Positions 1-8,982 of a stretch of DNA of 64,000 nt are shown here, piece after piece. The position numbers and the translations under genes are program-made. Source of the stretch: Bacteroidaceae bacterium (GTDB taxonomy: Bacteria; Bacteroidota; Bacteroidia; Bacteroidales; Bacteroidaceae). Under the pieces are notes generated by a model, which saw only the letters and a list, made by a program, of their open reading frames with translations, ran no database searches and was not told the origin of the DNA. The stretch's first letter is position 1, and every line of letters starts with the position of its first letter. The stretch spans positions 83,992 to 147,991 of the forward strand of contig JAFWXX010000005.1 of NCBI GenBank assembly GCA_017522915.1. Reading direction: 5' to 3'.

Positions 1-712
1 ACTATTGTTGGCAATAGCGGACAAATTTGCAGGGTGCAGATATGTTGCCGGAACATTAGAGAACGGTGAGAAAGAGCCCCTTTATGTAAGCTGCAGCAAG
101 CTCGACTGCACTACATTCGTAGAGCTGACACTGGCACTAGCCACAACAATAGAAAAGAAAGAAGGGAAGTTCAATGATGTATGCAAGAATCTAGAGAAGA
201 TAAGGTACAGGAACGGAGAGCGTAAAGGATATGCAAGCAGGCTGCATTATATCAGCCAATGGATTGAAGATAGCCTTAAATTAGGAGCAATAAAGGAAGT
301 CACATCATGCAGGATAAGCACAAAAGGCAGACTTCACCTCTCCTTCATGAGCAGCCACCCGCAGAACTATACCATGCTGAAGGGCAATTCTGAAACCACC
401 AGAGAAATAGAGGCTATGGAGAAGCCATTCCGCAACAAAGAAGTTGAGTATATACCTAAAGAGAAGCTTAACAAAGGTGCTGATGAACTCCCGATTAGGG
501 ACGGCGATATCCTTGCGCTGACTACAAACATTGACGGTCTTGACGTAACACACATAGGCTTTGCTTTCTGGCATAAAGGTAGAGTGCATCTATTGCATGC
601 ATCAAGCAGCAAGGAGATGGTTATCAGAGACAATGTGACTCTATACGATTACCAGAAGAAGAGGAAATCACAGACCGGAATAAGAATATTCAGACTTATA
701 GGCACCTTATAA
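1..712 (+). CDS. DUF1460 family (N-acetylmuramoyl-L-alanine amidase-like) protein, 5'-truncated
   Basis: The reading frame is open to the left edge, so the N-terminus, probably with a signal peptide, lies outside the window; 236 residues are visible. The sequence resembles DUF1460, a Bacteroidetes family with an NlpC/P60-type cysteine peptidase/amidase fold. A candidate catalytic Cys lies in the motif LDCTTFVE, and a candidate His in DVTHIGFAF near the C-terminus. The likely role is cleavage of peptidoglycan-derived muropeptides in the periplasm or at the outer membrane. The TTG at position 5 is only the first in-window start-like codon; the codon before it (CTA) is in frame, so it is not taken as the real start. 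Family assignment is from motif memory. Confidence 0.8.
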   Translation, partial: LLLAIADKFAGCRYVAGTLENGEKEPLYVSCSKLDCTTFVELTLALATTIEKKEGKFNDVCKNLEKIRYRNGERKGYASRLHYISQWIEDSLKLGAIKEVTSCRISTKGRLHLSFMSSHPQNYTMLKGNSETTREIEAMEKPFRNKEVEYIPKEKLNKGADELPIRDGDILALTTNIDGLDVTHIGFAFWHKGRVHLLHASSSKEMVIRDNVTLYDYQKKRKSQTGIRIFRLIGTL

Positions 713-747
713 CTGCATCCGGGCTATAGTATATTGGATATTTTTTG

Positions 748-755
748 TACTTTTG
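748..755 (+). promoter_or_regulatory. Probable -7 box of the proS promoter
   Basis: TACTTTTG fits the Bacteroidetes -7 consensus TAnnTTTG. It lies 38 bp before the proS ATG at 793 and implies a leader of about 30 nt. No good -33 TTTG was found at the usual distance. It also makes starts upstream of 793 unlikely, because those would sit inside the promoter. Confidence 0.55.
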
Positions 756-792
756 CATGTTAAAACAGGAACATCACAAAAAAACTTCAGAT

Positions 793-2271
793 ATGGCAGA
801 ATTAAAAGACTTGACCAAACGTAGCGAAAGCTACTCACAATGGTATAACGATTTGGTACTGAAAGCCGACTTGGCAGAACAGTCACCGGTAAGAGGATGT
901 ATGGTTATAAAGCCATACGGATATGCTATTTGGGAAAAGATGCAGAGGGTTCTCGATGACATGTTCAAGGAAACCGGACACGTAAACGCATACTTCCCGT
1001 TGCTTATACCTAAATCGTTCCTCAGCCGTGAAGCAGAGCACGTTGAGGGTTTTGCAAAAGAGTGTGCAGTAGTAACACACTACCGCTTGAAGAATGCCGA
1101 GGACGGCAGCGGAGTTGTTGTTGACCCGGCTGCAAAGCTTGAGGAGGAGATGATTATCCGCCCTACATCGGAAACCATTATATGGAGTTCGTACAAGAAC
1201 TGGATACAGTCGTACCGCGACCTGCCTATTAAAATAAACCAGTGGGCAAACGTCATGCGTTGGGAGATGCGTACACGCCTGTTCTTGCGTACAGCAGAAT
1301 TCCTATGGCAGGAAGGACACACCGCACACGCCACACGCGAAGAGGCAGAAGAGGAGGCACGTACAATGCTTCATGTCTATAACGATTTTGCCAACAAGTA
1401 CATGGCATTGCCGGTTGTAATGGGAGTAAAGAGCGCGAACGAGCGTTTTGCAGGAGCACTTGACACTTACACCATTGAGGGTATGATGCAGGACGGAAAG
1501 GCATTGCAGTGCGGTACATCCCACTTCCTCGGACAGAACTTTGCCAAGGCGTTCAACGTACAATTCGTTGACAAGAGCAACAATCTCGAATATGTATGGG
1601 CTACATCATGGGGTGTATCTACACGCCTTATGGGTGCGCTTATCATGACTCATTCCGACGATAACGGGCTTGTACTGCCTCCGGCACTTGCTCCTATCCA
1701 GGTAGTCATTGTTCCTATATACAAGAACGATGAGCAGCTCGACATGATAAAGAGCAAGGTTGACCCTATGATTGCAGAACTGAAGAAGCTTGGCATTACC
1801 GTGAAGTTCGACGATGCCGACAACCGCCGTCCGGGATTCAAATTCGCAGAATATGAGCTTAAGGGCGTTCCCGTACGCCTGGTTCTTGGAGCACGCGACA
1901 TAGAAAACGGGACAATCGAGGTTATGCGTCGTGACACCCTTGCTAAGGAGACCCGCCAGATTGACGGCATAGTAGAGCATGTAAAGCAGCTCCTTGACGA
2001 CATACAGAGCAACTTGCATGCAAAGGCTCTTGCCATGCGCGAAGCATGCACAAGAAGCGTTGATACATACGAGGAGTTCAAGACAGAGATTGAGAAAGGC
2101 GGATTCATACTCGCACATTGGGACGGTACTCCTGAAACAGAGGAGCAGATAAAGAACGATACGAAGGCAACAATACGATGCATACCTATCGGCTGGGACG
2201 AGACACCAGGCACATGCATGGTAACAGGAAAGCCTTCGGCCCGCAGAGTACTCTTTGCTAGAGCATATTGA
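793..2271 (+). CDS. proS: Prolyl-tRNA synthetase
   Basis: Class II aminoacyl-tRNA synthetase of 492 residues that charges tRNA-Pro with proline. It matches the shorter archaeal/eukaryote-like ProS type found in Bacteroidetes. Visible motifs include [10 protein letters not shown] (substrate pocket), [20 protein letters not shown] (motif 2 region), [17 protein letters not shown], and the motif 3-like [13 protein letters not shown]. The C-terminal extension ends in RAY, as is common in this type. The ATG at 793 ([14 protein letters not shown]) is chosen because the in-frame TTG at 745 overlaps the -7 box. It is a single gene ending at a palindromic terminator shared with the convergent acyltransferase gene. 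Confidence 0.97.
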   Translation: MAELKDLTKRSESYSQWYNDLVLKADLAEQSPVRGCMVIKPYGYAIWEKMQRVLDDMFKETGHVNAYFPLLIPKSFLSREAEHVEGFAKECAVVTHYRLKNAEDGSGVVVDPAAKLEEEMIIRPTSETIIWSSYKNWIQSYRDLPIKINQWANVMRWEMRTRLFLRTAEFLWQEGHTAHATREEAEEEARTMLHVYNDFANKYMALPVVMGVKSANERFAGALDTYTIEGMMQDGKALQCGTSHFLGQNFAKAFNVQFVDKSNNLEYVWATSWGVSTRLMGALIMTHSDDNGLVLPPALAPIQVVIVPIYKNDEQLDMIKSKVDPMIAELKKLGITVKFDDADNRRPGFKFAEYELKGVPVRLVLGARDIENGTIEVMRRDTLAKETRQIDGIVEHVKQLLDDIQSNLHAKALAMREACTRSVDTYEEFKTEIEKGGFILAHWDGTPETEEQIKNDTKATIRCIPIGWDETPGTCMVTGKPSARRVLFARAY

Positions 2272-2289
2272 TTAGGCACAGCATTAATT

Positions 2290-2320
2290 AAAAGAGCTTC
2301 AGAAATTCTGAAGCTCTTTT
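2290..2320. terminator. Bidirectional terminator between proS and the acyltransferase gene
   Basis: Perfect inverted repeat with 15-bp arms (2290-2304 and 2306-2320) around a single central base. It has an A-run on the left and a T-run on the right, so it can terminate transcripts on either strand. It lies between the convergent stops at 2271 and 2334. Confidence 0.9.
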
Positions 2321-2333
2321 AATTTTGGACACA

Positions 2334-3284
2334 TCACCCTGCTGTATTGCTTTCGGCTCTGGCTTTTAGGGTTTCAAGACGTCTCCTTTCCCTATCCTCA
2401 AATTCTTCTCTTGTACGTTTCCAACGTTTATGCGTCCAGAGCCATAATTCGGGATACTCGTTTATATTTGCCTCCAGTCTCTTATAATATAGTTCCGTCG
2501 CTTCATTTTCGGGAAGAAGCGAAGCATCCTCTGCAAGACACTCTATGCATACCCTATAATGTCCGCGTTTGACACGTTCCATATGTGTATAGTAGATTGC
2601 GGCATGGCAACGTTGCGCAATCTTTTCCGTGCCCACAAATACCGGCGTATCCTGATTCAGGAAATCGACCCAATGTTTTATCGCCTCCCATTTGGGCAAT
2701 TGGTCGGCAACAAAGCCTACCAGAAACATTTTATTATCCTTTTCCGCCTTAAGAATACGACGCAGGGTATTCTTCATCGGTATCGGCTCTGCACCATACT
2801 GCCCACGCACACTACGCATCAATGAATCGAAATATTTGTTACGCAACGTATGATATACCTCACCTACAAAAACCTTGTCAAGGTCGAAATACAACGACAC
2901 AGAATTCATCAGTTCCCAATTGAACATGTGTCCGATATATACCACCGCCGAATGGCCTTGTTCCATGAGTTCGTGAATCCTGTCCATTCCAACGAACTCC
3001 AGACGCTTGCGCGCCTCCTTCTCGCTCAGGCCATGCAATTTTATTATTTCGAGGAAGAAGTCGCACAGACGATGATAGAATTTTCTCTCAATTGATTTTA
3101 TCTCTTTGAGACTTTTGGCGGGGAAAGATTTTACAAGATTCTCACGCACTACCTTACGTCGGTAACGCACTGCATAGTACATTATAAGATAAAATACATC
3201 TGAAACAAAGTACAGCAGGAAGAACGGCAGCCTGTTAAGTATAAAAAGGAATACAAGGGCTATGTAGTAAAGGAATGCTTTCAT
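2334..3284 (-). CDS. Lipid A biosynthesis acyltransferase (LpxL/HtrB family)
   Basis: Adds a secondary acyl chain to lipid A at the inner membrane. The 316-residue protein starts with a hydrophobic anchor (residues about 5-40), as is usual for the family. It then shows the HX4E acyltransferase motif in GHMFNWE, DQLPKWE, and the conserved tail motif WLWTHKRWK. The C-terminus is a charged arginine/glutamate-rich helix. Bacteroidales lipid A is usually penta-acylated and under-phosphorylated, so one LpxL-type enzyme is expected. The tRNA-Arg gene lies 49 bp upstream on the same strand and may share the transcript. The numbered symbol (lpxL or lpxM) cannot be decided from sequence alone. Confidence 0.92.
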   Translation of the reverse strand: MKAFLYYIALVFLFILNRLPFFLLYFVSDVFYLIMYYAVRYRRKVVRENLVKSFPAKSLKEIKSIERKFYHRLCDFFLEIIKLHGLSEKEARKRLEFVGMDRIHELMEQGHSAVVYIGHMFNWELMNSVSLYFDLDKVFVGEVYHTLRNKYFDSLMRSVRGQYGAEPIPMKNTLRRILKAEKDNKMFLVGFVADQLPKWEAIKHWVDFLNQDTPVFVGTEKIAQRCHAAIYYTHMERVKRGHYRVCIECLAEDASLLPENEATELYYKRLEANINEYPELWLWTHKRWKRTREEFEDRERRRLETLKARAESNTAG

Positions 3285-3333
3285 CGCAATAGTAAAAATG
3301 CCTGAGCGGTCTGTTCACGGAAATAACGGATTG

Positions 3334-3407
3334 TGATCCCGGTGGGATTCAAACCCACGACCTTCAGAACCGGAATCTGACGCTCTATTCAGCTAAGCTA
3401 CGGGACC
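3334..3407 (-). tRNA. tRNA-Arg (anticodon CCG)
   Basis: The minus strand folds into a full cloverleaf. The acceptor stem GGTCCCG pairs with CGGGATC with one G-T wobble. The D stem is GCTT/GAGC, the anticodon stem TCAGA/TCTGA with loop TTCCGGT, and the T stem GTGGG/CCCAC with loop TTTGAAT. The anticodon CCG is at 3371-3373 and reads CGG. The discriminator is A and no CCA is encoded. The D-loop has GA where GG (positions 18-19) is normal. A TATCTTCG element (3425-3432, minus strand) could be its -7 box. Confidence 0.95.
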
Positions 3408-3509
3408 TTTTGCAATCACAGATGCGAAGATACAAATAATTTGCCAAGTTGCTATTGTCATTATACTAAAAAAAGAATTTTACTCCTTATATATTTTACT
3501 GCAGTTTTA

Positions 3510-3540
3510 TTGGATAAAGTAAAGCAAAATCGTATCTTTG
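3510..3540 (+). promoter_or_regulatory. Promoter of asnA-ung
   Basis: TTG at 3510-3512 and TATCTTTG at 3533-3540 are separated by 20 bp, a very good fit to the Bacteroidetes -33/-7 promoter. Transcription should begin near 3547, giving a leader of about 75 nt. The leader contains a perfect 7-bp hairpin (3553-3559 with 3564-3570, loop AACA) of unknown role. Confidence 0.75.
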
Positions 3541-3623
3541 CCCTAACTTTTTCAAGCTTAACAAAGCTTGGGGATTAATTTTAACACACAACAAACTATT
3601 TACCAAGACAATTTGTCAACAAA

Positions 3624-4661
3624 ATGAAACTATACAGACTCCCGGCTGAATACAAGCCTCTACTCGACCTTAAGCAGACAGAACTTGCAATCAAGCAGAT
3701 TAAAGAGACTTTTCAGCTCAACCTATCTTCTTCACTGCGCCTGCGACGCGTGACTGCACCGCTGTTCGTATTGCAAGGCACCGGACTGAATGACGACCTC
3801 AACGGATACGAGAATGCAGTAAGTTTTCCTATTCAGGATATGAACGGTGCTGTAGCAGAGGTTGTACACTCACTTGCAAAATGGAAACGTGTTACACTTG
3901 CCGAATACAACATTGCAAACGGGTATGGAATATACACCGACATGAATGCTATACGTTCTCACGAAGAATTGGACAACCTGCACTCGCTGTACGTTGACCA
4001 GTGGGACTGGGAACGTGTCATAACAGAAAAGGAGCGCAGCATAGCTTTCCTCAAAGAAATAGTTGAAGAGATATACTCTGCCATACTCCACACGGAATTC
4101 ACGCTAAGTGAATGTTACCCGCAGTTACGCCCCTCACTCCCTGAAAAGATTGAGTTCATACATAGCGAGGAGCTTCGCAGGATATACCCAGAACTCTCTC
4201 CTAAAGAAAGAGAAGAGGAGATAACCAGAAAACATGGAGCTGTATTCATTATCGGTATCGGCAACGAGCTTGGCGACGGCAAGCCGCACGATAACCGCGC
4301 ACCGGACTACGACGACTACAGCACCCCGAACGAAGATGGGTTCTACGGCCTCAACGGAGACCTTATGATATGGAGCGACGTGCTCGGAAAGGCCATGGAG
4401 CTCTCATCAATGGGAATACGCGTTGACCGCGAAGCACTTCTTCGTCAACTGGAGAAATCGGGCAAAGAAGAACGAAAGAAACTATATTTCCACCGCCGTA
4501 TGCTTGAAGGCTCATTGCCGCTCAGCATAGGAGGAGGCATCGGACAATCCAGACTATGTATGCTATTGTTGAAGAAGGCGCATATCGGCGAGATACAGTC
4601 AAGCATCTGGCCCGAAGAGATGCGCAATGAGTGCAAGAAACTAAATATACCTCTTATATAA
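3624..4661 (+). CDS. asnA: Aspartate--ammonia ligase (asparagine synthetase A)
   Basis: Makes asparagine from aspartate, ammonia and ATP through an aspartyl-AMP intermediate. At 345 residues it is the usual AsnA length and has a class II tRNA-synthetase-like fold. Recognisable stretches include RLRRVTAPLFV, the VSFPIQD region, SLAKWKRVTLAEY, YVDQWDWERVI, and the C-terminal SIGGGIGQSRLCMLLL, which contains the conserved arginine. It is the first gene of a two-gene operon with ung, which starts 5 bp after its stop. It depends on ammonia, unlike glutamine-dependent AsnB. Confidence 0.97.
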   Translation: MKLYRLPAEYKPLLDLKQTELAIKQIKETFQLNLSSSLRLRRVTAPLFVLQGTGLNDDLNGYENAVSFPIQDMNGAVAEVVHSLAKWKRVTLAEYNIANGYGIYTDMNAIRSHEELDNLHSLYVDQWDWERVITEKERSIAFLKEIVEEIYSAILHTEFTLSECYPQLRPSLPEKIEFIHSEELRRIYPELSPKEREEEITRKHGAVFIIGIGNELGDGKPHDNRAPDYDDYSTPNEDGFYGLNGDLMIWSDVLGKAMELSSMGIRVDREALLRQLEKSGKEERKKLYFHRRMLEGSLPLSIGGGIGQSRLCMLLLKKAHIGEIQSSIWPEEMRNECKKLNIPLI

Positions 4662-4666
4662 ATAAT

Positions 4667-5332
4667 ATGGGTGTCAAAATAGAGAGCAGCTGGAAAGAGG
4701 TGCTTAAGGAAGAGTTTGAAAAGGAGTACTTCAGGCAACTCACAGAATTCGTCAGGAATGAATATTCCGGCAATACCCCTATTTATCCTCCGGCAAGGCT
4801 TATATTCAATGCTTTTGACCACTGCCCGTTCGACAAGGTAAAAGTCGTCATACTCGGACAGGACCCCTACCATGGTGCAGGACAGGCAAATGGTCTATGC
4901 TTTTCTGTCAACAAAGGCATACAGTTCCCACCTTCGCTTATGAACATATTCAAAGAGATTGCAAACGACACCGGTGCTCCTCTCCCACAAGACGGAGACC
5001 TCACACGTTGGAGCGACCAGGGAGTGCTGTTGCTGAACGCTACGCTTACGGTACGTGCAGCCCAGGCCGGTTCGCACCAGAGACGAGGATGGGAAGAGTT
5101 CACCGATGCTGCCATACGCCAACTTGCTTCCTTGCGCGAGAATATCGTATTTATCCTGTGGGGCAGCTATGCACAAAAGAAAGGATCATTCATTGACAGG
5201 GGAAAGCACCTTGTACTCACATCGCCTCACCCGTCACCGCTATCTGCATACCAGGGTTTCTTCGGCAATCATCACTTCAGCAGAGCCAACCAATACCTGA
5301 AGGAGCATGGCAAAGCACCTATTATATGGTAA
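4667..5332 (+). CDS. ung: Uracil-DNA glycosylase (family 1)
   Basis: Removes uracil from DNA at the start of base excision repair. The 221-residue protein has the family 1 motifs GQDPYHG (catalytic water-activating Asp66) and HPSPLSAYQGF near the C-terminus, whose His and Ser contact uracil and the DNA backbone. The ATG at 4667 is chosen because it is 5 bp after the asnA stop; a longer frame from 4631 would overlap asnA and add 12 residues unlike the family. Co-transcription with asnA is inferred from spacing and the shared downstream terminator. Confidence 0.97.
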   Translation: MGVKIESSWKEVLKEEFEKEYFRQLTEFVRNEYSGNTPIYPPARLIFNAFDHCPFDKVKVVILGQDPYHGAGQANGLCFSVNKGIQFPPSLMNIFKEIANDTGAPLPQDGDLTRWSDQGVLLLNATLTVRAAQAGSHQRRGWEEFTDAAIRQLASLRENIVFILWGSYAQKKGSFIDRGKHLVLTSPHPSPLSAYQGFFGNHHFSRANQYLKEHGKAPIIW

Positions 5333-5338
5333 TGAAAT

Positions 5339-5372
5339 AAAATCGCGAATGCTGCGCAGCATTCGCGATTTT
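5339..5372. terminator. Bidirectional terminator between ung and the LptD-like gene
   Basis: Perfect 34-nt palindrome (17-bp arms meeting between 5355 and 5356) with flanking A- and T-runs, lying between convergent stops at 5332 and 5395. Confidence 0.9.
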
Positions 5373-5394
5373 ATTTATATGATAGATGCTACTA

Positions 5395-8154
5395 CTAATC
5401 GTTATACCACTCAATATTTGAACTTGCACTGCTGCGCTTCTCAAATTTAAGGGCATCGGCTAGCATCTGAGAGGTTGCACGGAAACTGAAATTGAATGAC
5501 GCATAAGGGCTCAGCACTATTCCGCATGACATTTCGAAGCAGTGAAGGTCACGGGAAATATTGAGCATTGTTGTCGTAAGCTTCTTGAATTCAAAGTTAT
5601 ATCCCGATGTGAAGTTAATGTTCCAGTTGTCGGAAATGCCTATATTTCCCGAAACATTAAGGTTCTGGGTAAACTTATAAGGATAACGCATAGTCTTTAC
5701 GTTAATCTTCGCGGCTGTATTCTCGGCCATTATTATACCGTAGGAAACGGTCAGGCTCCATGGAAACTTGAAACGCATATACCCATCCTCGTCAACTTCC
5801 GCATCCTTCGACTTTTTAGCCTTGCTGTTACGCAATGATTCCCTGCTGTCATCCTTCTTGTCAAGGCTCTTCTCCACATCATCTTCTATAATACCGTCAG
5901 CATCCTTCTCCTCCTCATCTTCCCCGAACAGCCATTTCTTAATCTTGTCGTAAGTCTTATTGTTGAATGTATATGATATATTCTGGCTCATGCCTTGGAA
6001 ACGTCCGAAACGCCCGTACGACCACTCAGTTCTGTCGCCGACAACAACCTGTCCGTTCTCGTTGAACGTATATGCATATGTTGCCCACGTTGCATTAAGG
6101 CTAAAGGTATAGTTCTTGGACAGTTTCAATCTAAGACGGGTTGAAAGGTTGCTCCACGGCCTTGTCTTAGCCGCCATATTATATGATATTGAAGCTCCCA
6201 GTTCATCAATTATGCTTATCTTTTTAAGCGAATCGTTCTTCGTACGCCATTTCATCTCGACATTGTTGCTCACACTGAACGATATGCTTCCAGTCTTTCC
6301 TTTGCCGGGGATTCCGTACAGGCTGTTCTGATACGGAGAATATTCAACAGTGCGCACCTCGCCGTTCTTGTCGGTATATACATAGGAGTCGTAGTACCCG
6401 TAACGATGATCACCGAAGTCAGGAGCGTACGTAAAAGATATCGAAGGCTTGAAGACATGGCGTATCATGTGTATCCTGCTCTTCTTAAGGAAACCGGCAG
6501 GCTGATAGAAACCGTACAAAGTGGTATTTGCCGATATCGAGAAATTGTAGTTATAGACACGATTAAAACCGTTTATCGTATCACGCACTACACTGTTAGA
6601 GGCATTGTCCCATCTTTGATTCACCTTCTTGAGATACCAACGTTCCGTATAATTGAAACTCGGCGTTATGTTTATTACATCGAAAAGCTGGAATGTCGCA
6701 CTTACCGGTATATAATGTTTGAAACCATTCTTCCAGTCTCTCATAAGATTGGAATCGAACACCTTATCCTCCTTTGTCGATATGCTGTTGCTCATCTGTC
6801 CGCTATAAGACAAAGAGATTTTCTCATACCATCTCTCATCTCCGGCACGTTTCTTTCTCTTGAACGGATATTTCTTGCTCAATGAGACACTGAGGTTGGG
6901 CAATGTCAGAGACAAAGTCGAATCCTGGATGTTCTGGGCAATGTTCATTGTCGTCGAAATCGTCAAACCGATATTCGGGAATGTATGAGAATAGCTGACA
7001 CTTGAGGTTCGCATGCTCTGCGAATTGAGTATCGGGTTATAAAGGCTGTTCAGATTCGCACGTTCATAGCTGGCTGTGGCGAAGTTCACGCTTGCCGAGA
7101 AATTGCTGTTGGGATGCGCCTTAGGGTCCTGACGGTGACTCCATTGCAAACGGAAGTTCTTGCCCACTGCATAGTCGGGAAGACCTTTTTCACCCTCTTT
7201 GGTCACAAGATAGTTGAAATCGATATTGCCGGAGTAGCGATAGCGTTTTGCATATGTCGATGCAGCTCCCAATCCCCACGAGCCTTTGGTATAAATTTCA
7301 CCGGTAAGACGCAAATCGAGTTTGTCGCTTATGGCAAAATAGTAGCCTCCTTCACGCAGATAGAAACCGCGTTCCATTTCATCACCGTATGTAGGCATTA
7401 TGATACCAGAGGAATAACTGCTCGTGAACGGGAAGTATCCGAAAGGCAACGCCAACGGAAGAGGGACATCCTCAATCACAAGATAGAGCGGACCTGAGAC
7501 AACATCCTTCTTAGGACGCACCTTGGCACGTGTAAGCTGAATATAGAAGTGAGGATGCTCTGCATCGCAGGTCGTGTATTTTCCGTCCTCGGAATAGAAG
7601 ACATCGGCAGAATCCTTCTTTGCCTTTCCGCCCATTATGAAGCCGTCGCCCTGCTGGGTATATACATTGCTGATAAAGCCTTTCTTGCTCTTGAAATTAT
7701 AGCTCATCCTGTCCGACTCATACGGAGTGCTGCCATCCTTGAATATCGGAAGACCGACCATTACCCCGGTTGAGTCGGGACGGCCGTTTGCATGGACAAC
7801 ACTGCTGTCCATATTCATTGTTATGACATCGGCTGTGAGTTCAACATTATCGTATGTAACCTTGCTGCTGCCATACAAATAGGCATTTCCGGCGCGGGAC
7901 CACACCATAGAATCGGTACATTCGTAATAGACCGGTGCATCTATAGCATCCTTTTTCTTCTTATCCTCAATTGAATCGGAAGAAACGGTAAGTGAATCGG
8001 AGAGAAGGAGAGTATCCGAAAGGATTGTATCACATACAGAACGGGAAGTGAAGAGATTATACGGCGACATGACAAATGCCCCGACAGGCCTTGCAAACAT
8101 GAAGACCGCCAACAACATAGCCGACAAATATATTCTAAACAAAACCGTTCTCAT
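5395..8154 (-). CDS. LptD-like outer-membrane LPS-assembly protein (Bacteroidetes type)
   Basis: A 919-residue protein with a signal peptide-like N-terminus (MRTVLFRIYLSAMLLAVFMF). An OstA/LptA-like beta-jellyroll region at about 75-200 (CTDSMVWSRAGNAYLYGSSK) is followed by a long outer-membrane beta-barrel rich in alternating aromatic/polar strands. Features typical of Bacteroidetes LptD homologues are PLYLVIEDVPLPLALPFGYFPF and the Ser-rich SSYSSGIIMPTYGDEMERGFYLREGGYYF. An acidic/lysine-rich linker (around 735-780) interrupts the barrel. It should insert lipopolysaccharide into the outer leaflet. It is much more diverged than proteobacterial LptD and no disulfide cysteine set is obvious. 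The acyltransferase at 2334-3284 acts in the same pathway. Confidence 0.85.
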   Translation of the reverse strand: MRTVLFRIYLSAMLLAVFMFARPVGAFVMSPYNLFTSRSVCDTILSDTLLLSDSLTVSSDSIEDKKKKDAIDAPVYYECTDSMVWSRAGNAYLYGSSKVTYDNVELTADVITMNMDSSVVHANGRPDSTGVMVGLPIFKDGSTPYESDRMSYNFKSKKGFISNVYTQQGDGFIMGGKAKKDSADVFYSEDGKYTTCDAEHPHFYIQLTRAKVRPKKDVVSGPLYLVIEDVPLPLALPFGYFPFTSSYSSGIIMPTYGDEMERGFYLREGGYYFAISDKLDLRLTGEIYTKGSWGLGAASTYAKRYRYSGNIDFNYLVTKEGEKGLPDYAVGKNFRLQWSHRQDPKAHPNSNFSASVNFATASYERANLNSLYNPILNSQSMRTSSVSYSHTFPNIGLTISTTMNIAQNIQDSTLSLTLPNLSVSLSKKYPFKRKKRAGDERWYEKISLSYSGQMSNSISTKEDKVFDSNLMRDWKNGFKHYIPVSATFQLFDVINITPSFNYTERWYLKKVNQRWDNASNSVVRDTINGFNRVYNYNFSISANTTLYGFYQPAGFLKKSRIHMIRHVFKPSISFTYAPDFGDHRYGYYDSYVYTDKNGEVRTVEYSPYQNSLYGIPGKGKTGSISFSVSNNVEMKWRTKNDSLKKISIIDELGASISYNMAAKTRPWSNLSTRLRLKLSKNYTFSLNATWATYAYTFNENGQVVVGDRTEWSYGRFGRFQGMSQNISYTFNNKTYDKIKKWLFGEDEEEKDADGIIEDDVEKSLDKKDDSRESLRNSKAKKSKDAEVDEDGYMRFKFPWSLTVSYGIIMAENTAAKINVKTMRYPYKFTQNLNVSGNIGISDNWNINFTSGYNFEFKKLTTTMLNISRDLHCFEMSCGIVLSPYASFNFSFRATSQMLADALKFEKRSSASSNIEWYND

Positions 8155-8178
8155 TGATTACACCTACAAAGTAGAGTA

Positions 8179-8186
8179 CAAATTTA
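8179..8186 (-). promoter_or_regulatory. Possible -7 box of the LptD-like gene
   Basis: The minus strand reads TAAATTTG, matching TAnnTTTG, 25 bp upstream of the ATG at 8154. No matching -33 box was found at the preferred distance. Confidence 0.35.
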
Positions 8187-8262
8187 CTAAATAAAAAGGA
8201 GTAATCACCTATTTTAACAACAAAAAACAGTCATCGCCATGATATTTTCACCGTCACATCCA

Positions 8263-8802
8263 TTACATGAACACTTTAGCCCATTCATGGATTTTCAGTA
8301 CCGACTCTTCCGATATCTTCGCCATGCTCTCAACAACCTGCTCGAAAGTACGTGGCTTGTCAAGGAACTTTGTCTTGGAAAAGAACTTGTCAGCAAAACA
8401 GACAAGCTGCTCCTCCATTGTCTCCGGATAAAAATCCTTTACCGGGAGATTCCATCCATTGGCAACAATAAGCTCCTTTGAAATGCCGGTCCCCGTATGG
8501 CGTTCACACACCCTTGCATGACGCTCGTATCCAAGCTCGCGCAGAAGCTCTGCGCCCAAATATCCATGACACAGATACGGCTCATTTCCAAAACAATAAA
8601 TACGAGGGGCATCAGTAAGAAAGATACCCAAATCGTGCAGCATTGCCGCCTCTTTCACAAAACCGGCATCTATATTTAGTTCCGGATGCCTGGCAGCCAT
8701 ATCAAGTGCCATATCCGTAACCGCATTTGCATGAACCATGTAAATATTTTTCAGCTCATTTTCTACAGGATAGAATCTGTCAATTATTCCTTGTACATCC
8801 AT
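8263..8802 (-). CDS. HD-domain phosphohydrolase-like protein
   Basis: Small HD-superfamily protein of 179 residues. Metal-binding motifs are MVHANAV (His24), MLHDLGI (His56-Asp57) and CHGYLGAELL further on, matching the compact single-domain HD proteins (TIGR00277-like) of Bacteroidetes. Members are thought to hydrolyse phosphoesters or nucleotides, but the substrate here is unknown. The ATG at 8802 is used because the longer frame starting with TTG at 8850 runs through the promoter, where that TTG is the -33 box. The LptD-like gene follows 108 bp downstream on the same strand; co-transcription is possible but not shown. Confidence 0.8.
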   Translation of the reverse strand: MDVQGIIDRFYPVENELKNIYMVHANAVTDMALDMAARHPELNIDAGFVKEAAMLHDLGIFLTDAPRIYCFGNEPYLCHGYLGAELLRELGYERHARVCERHTGTGISKELIVANGWNLPVKDFYPETMEEQLVCFADKFFSKTKFLDKPRTFEQVVESMAKISEESVLKIHEWAKVFM

Positions 8803-8819
8803 GTCCAGTTTTTTTTGTG

Positions 8820-8850
8820 CAAATATAAACAATTCCCCAATTAAAGACAA
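8820..8850 (-). promoter_or_regulatory. Promoter of the HD-domain gene
   Basis: On the minus strand TTG (8850-8848) and TATATTTG (8827-8820) are spaced by 20 bp, matching the Bacteroidetes consensus. The predicted start of transcription is about 11 nt before the ATG at 8802, so the leader is short. Confidence 0.7.
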
Positions 8851-8950
8851 AGAGGTGTGATTATTGAAAAAAGCAGCTGATTTAGCAGTTCCATTCGCCC
8901 GAATGGGATAAAAAAGAAGGGAGAATATATAATATTATAAAAAAACATTC

Positions 8951-8958
8951 TATATTTG
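8951..8958 (+). promoter_or_regulatory. -7 box of the VTC-DUF4956 operon
   Basis: TATATTTG matches TAnnTTTG, 24 bp before the ATG at 8983. An obvious -33 box is missing, which may point to an activator or a weak promoter. Confidence 0.5.
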
Positions 8959-8982
8959 TAAAATCAAGCAGAGTGCGCTGAT

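Noticed and set aside
1606..2279. Two overlapping minus-strand frames opposite proS
   Set aside because: Antisense to conserved proS motifs; no promoter, no domain, and the terminator at 2290-2320 marks the end of the convergent gene unit.
8803..8850. Longer HD protein starting at the TTG at 8850
   Set aside because: That TTG is the -33 promoter box and the -7 box lies in the extension, so the ATG at 8802 is preferred.
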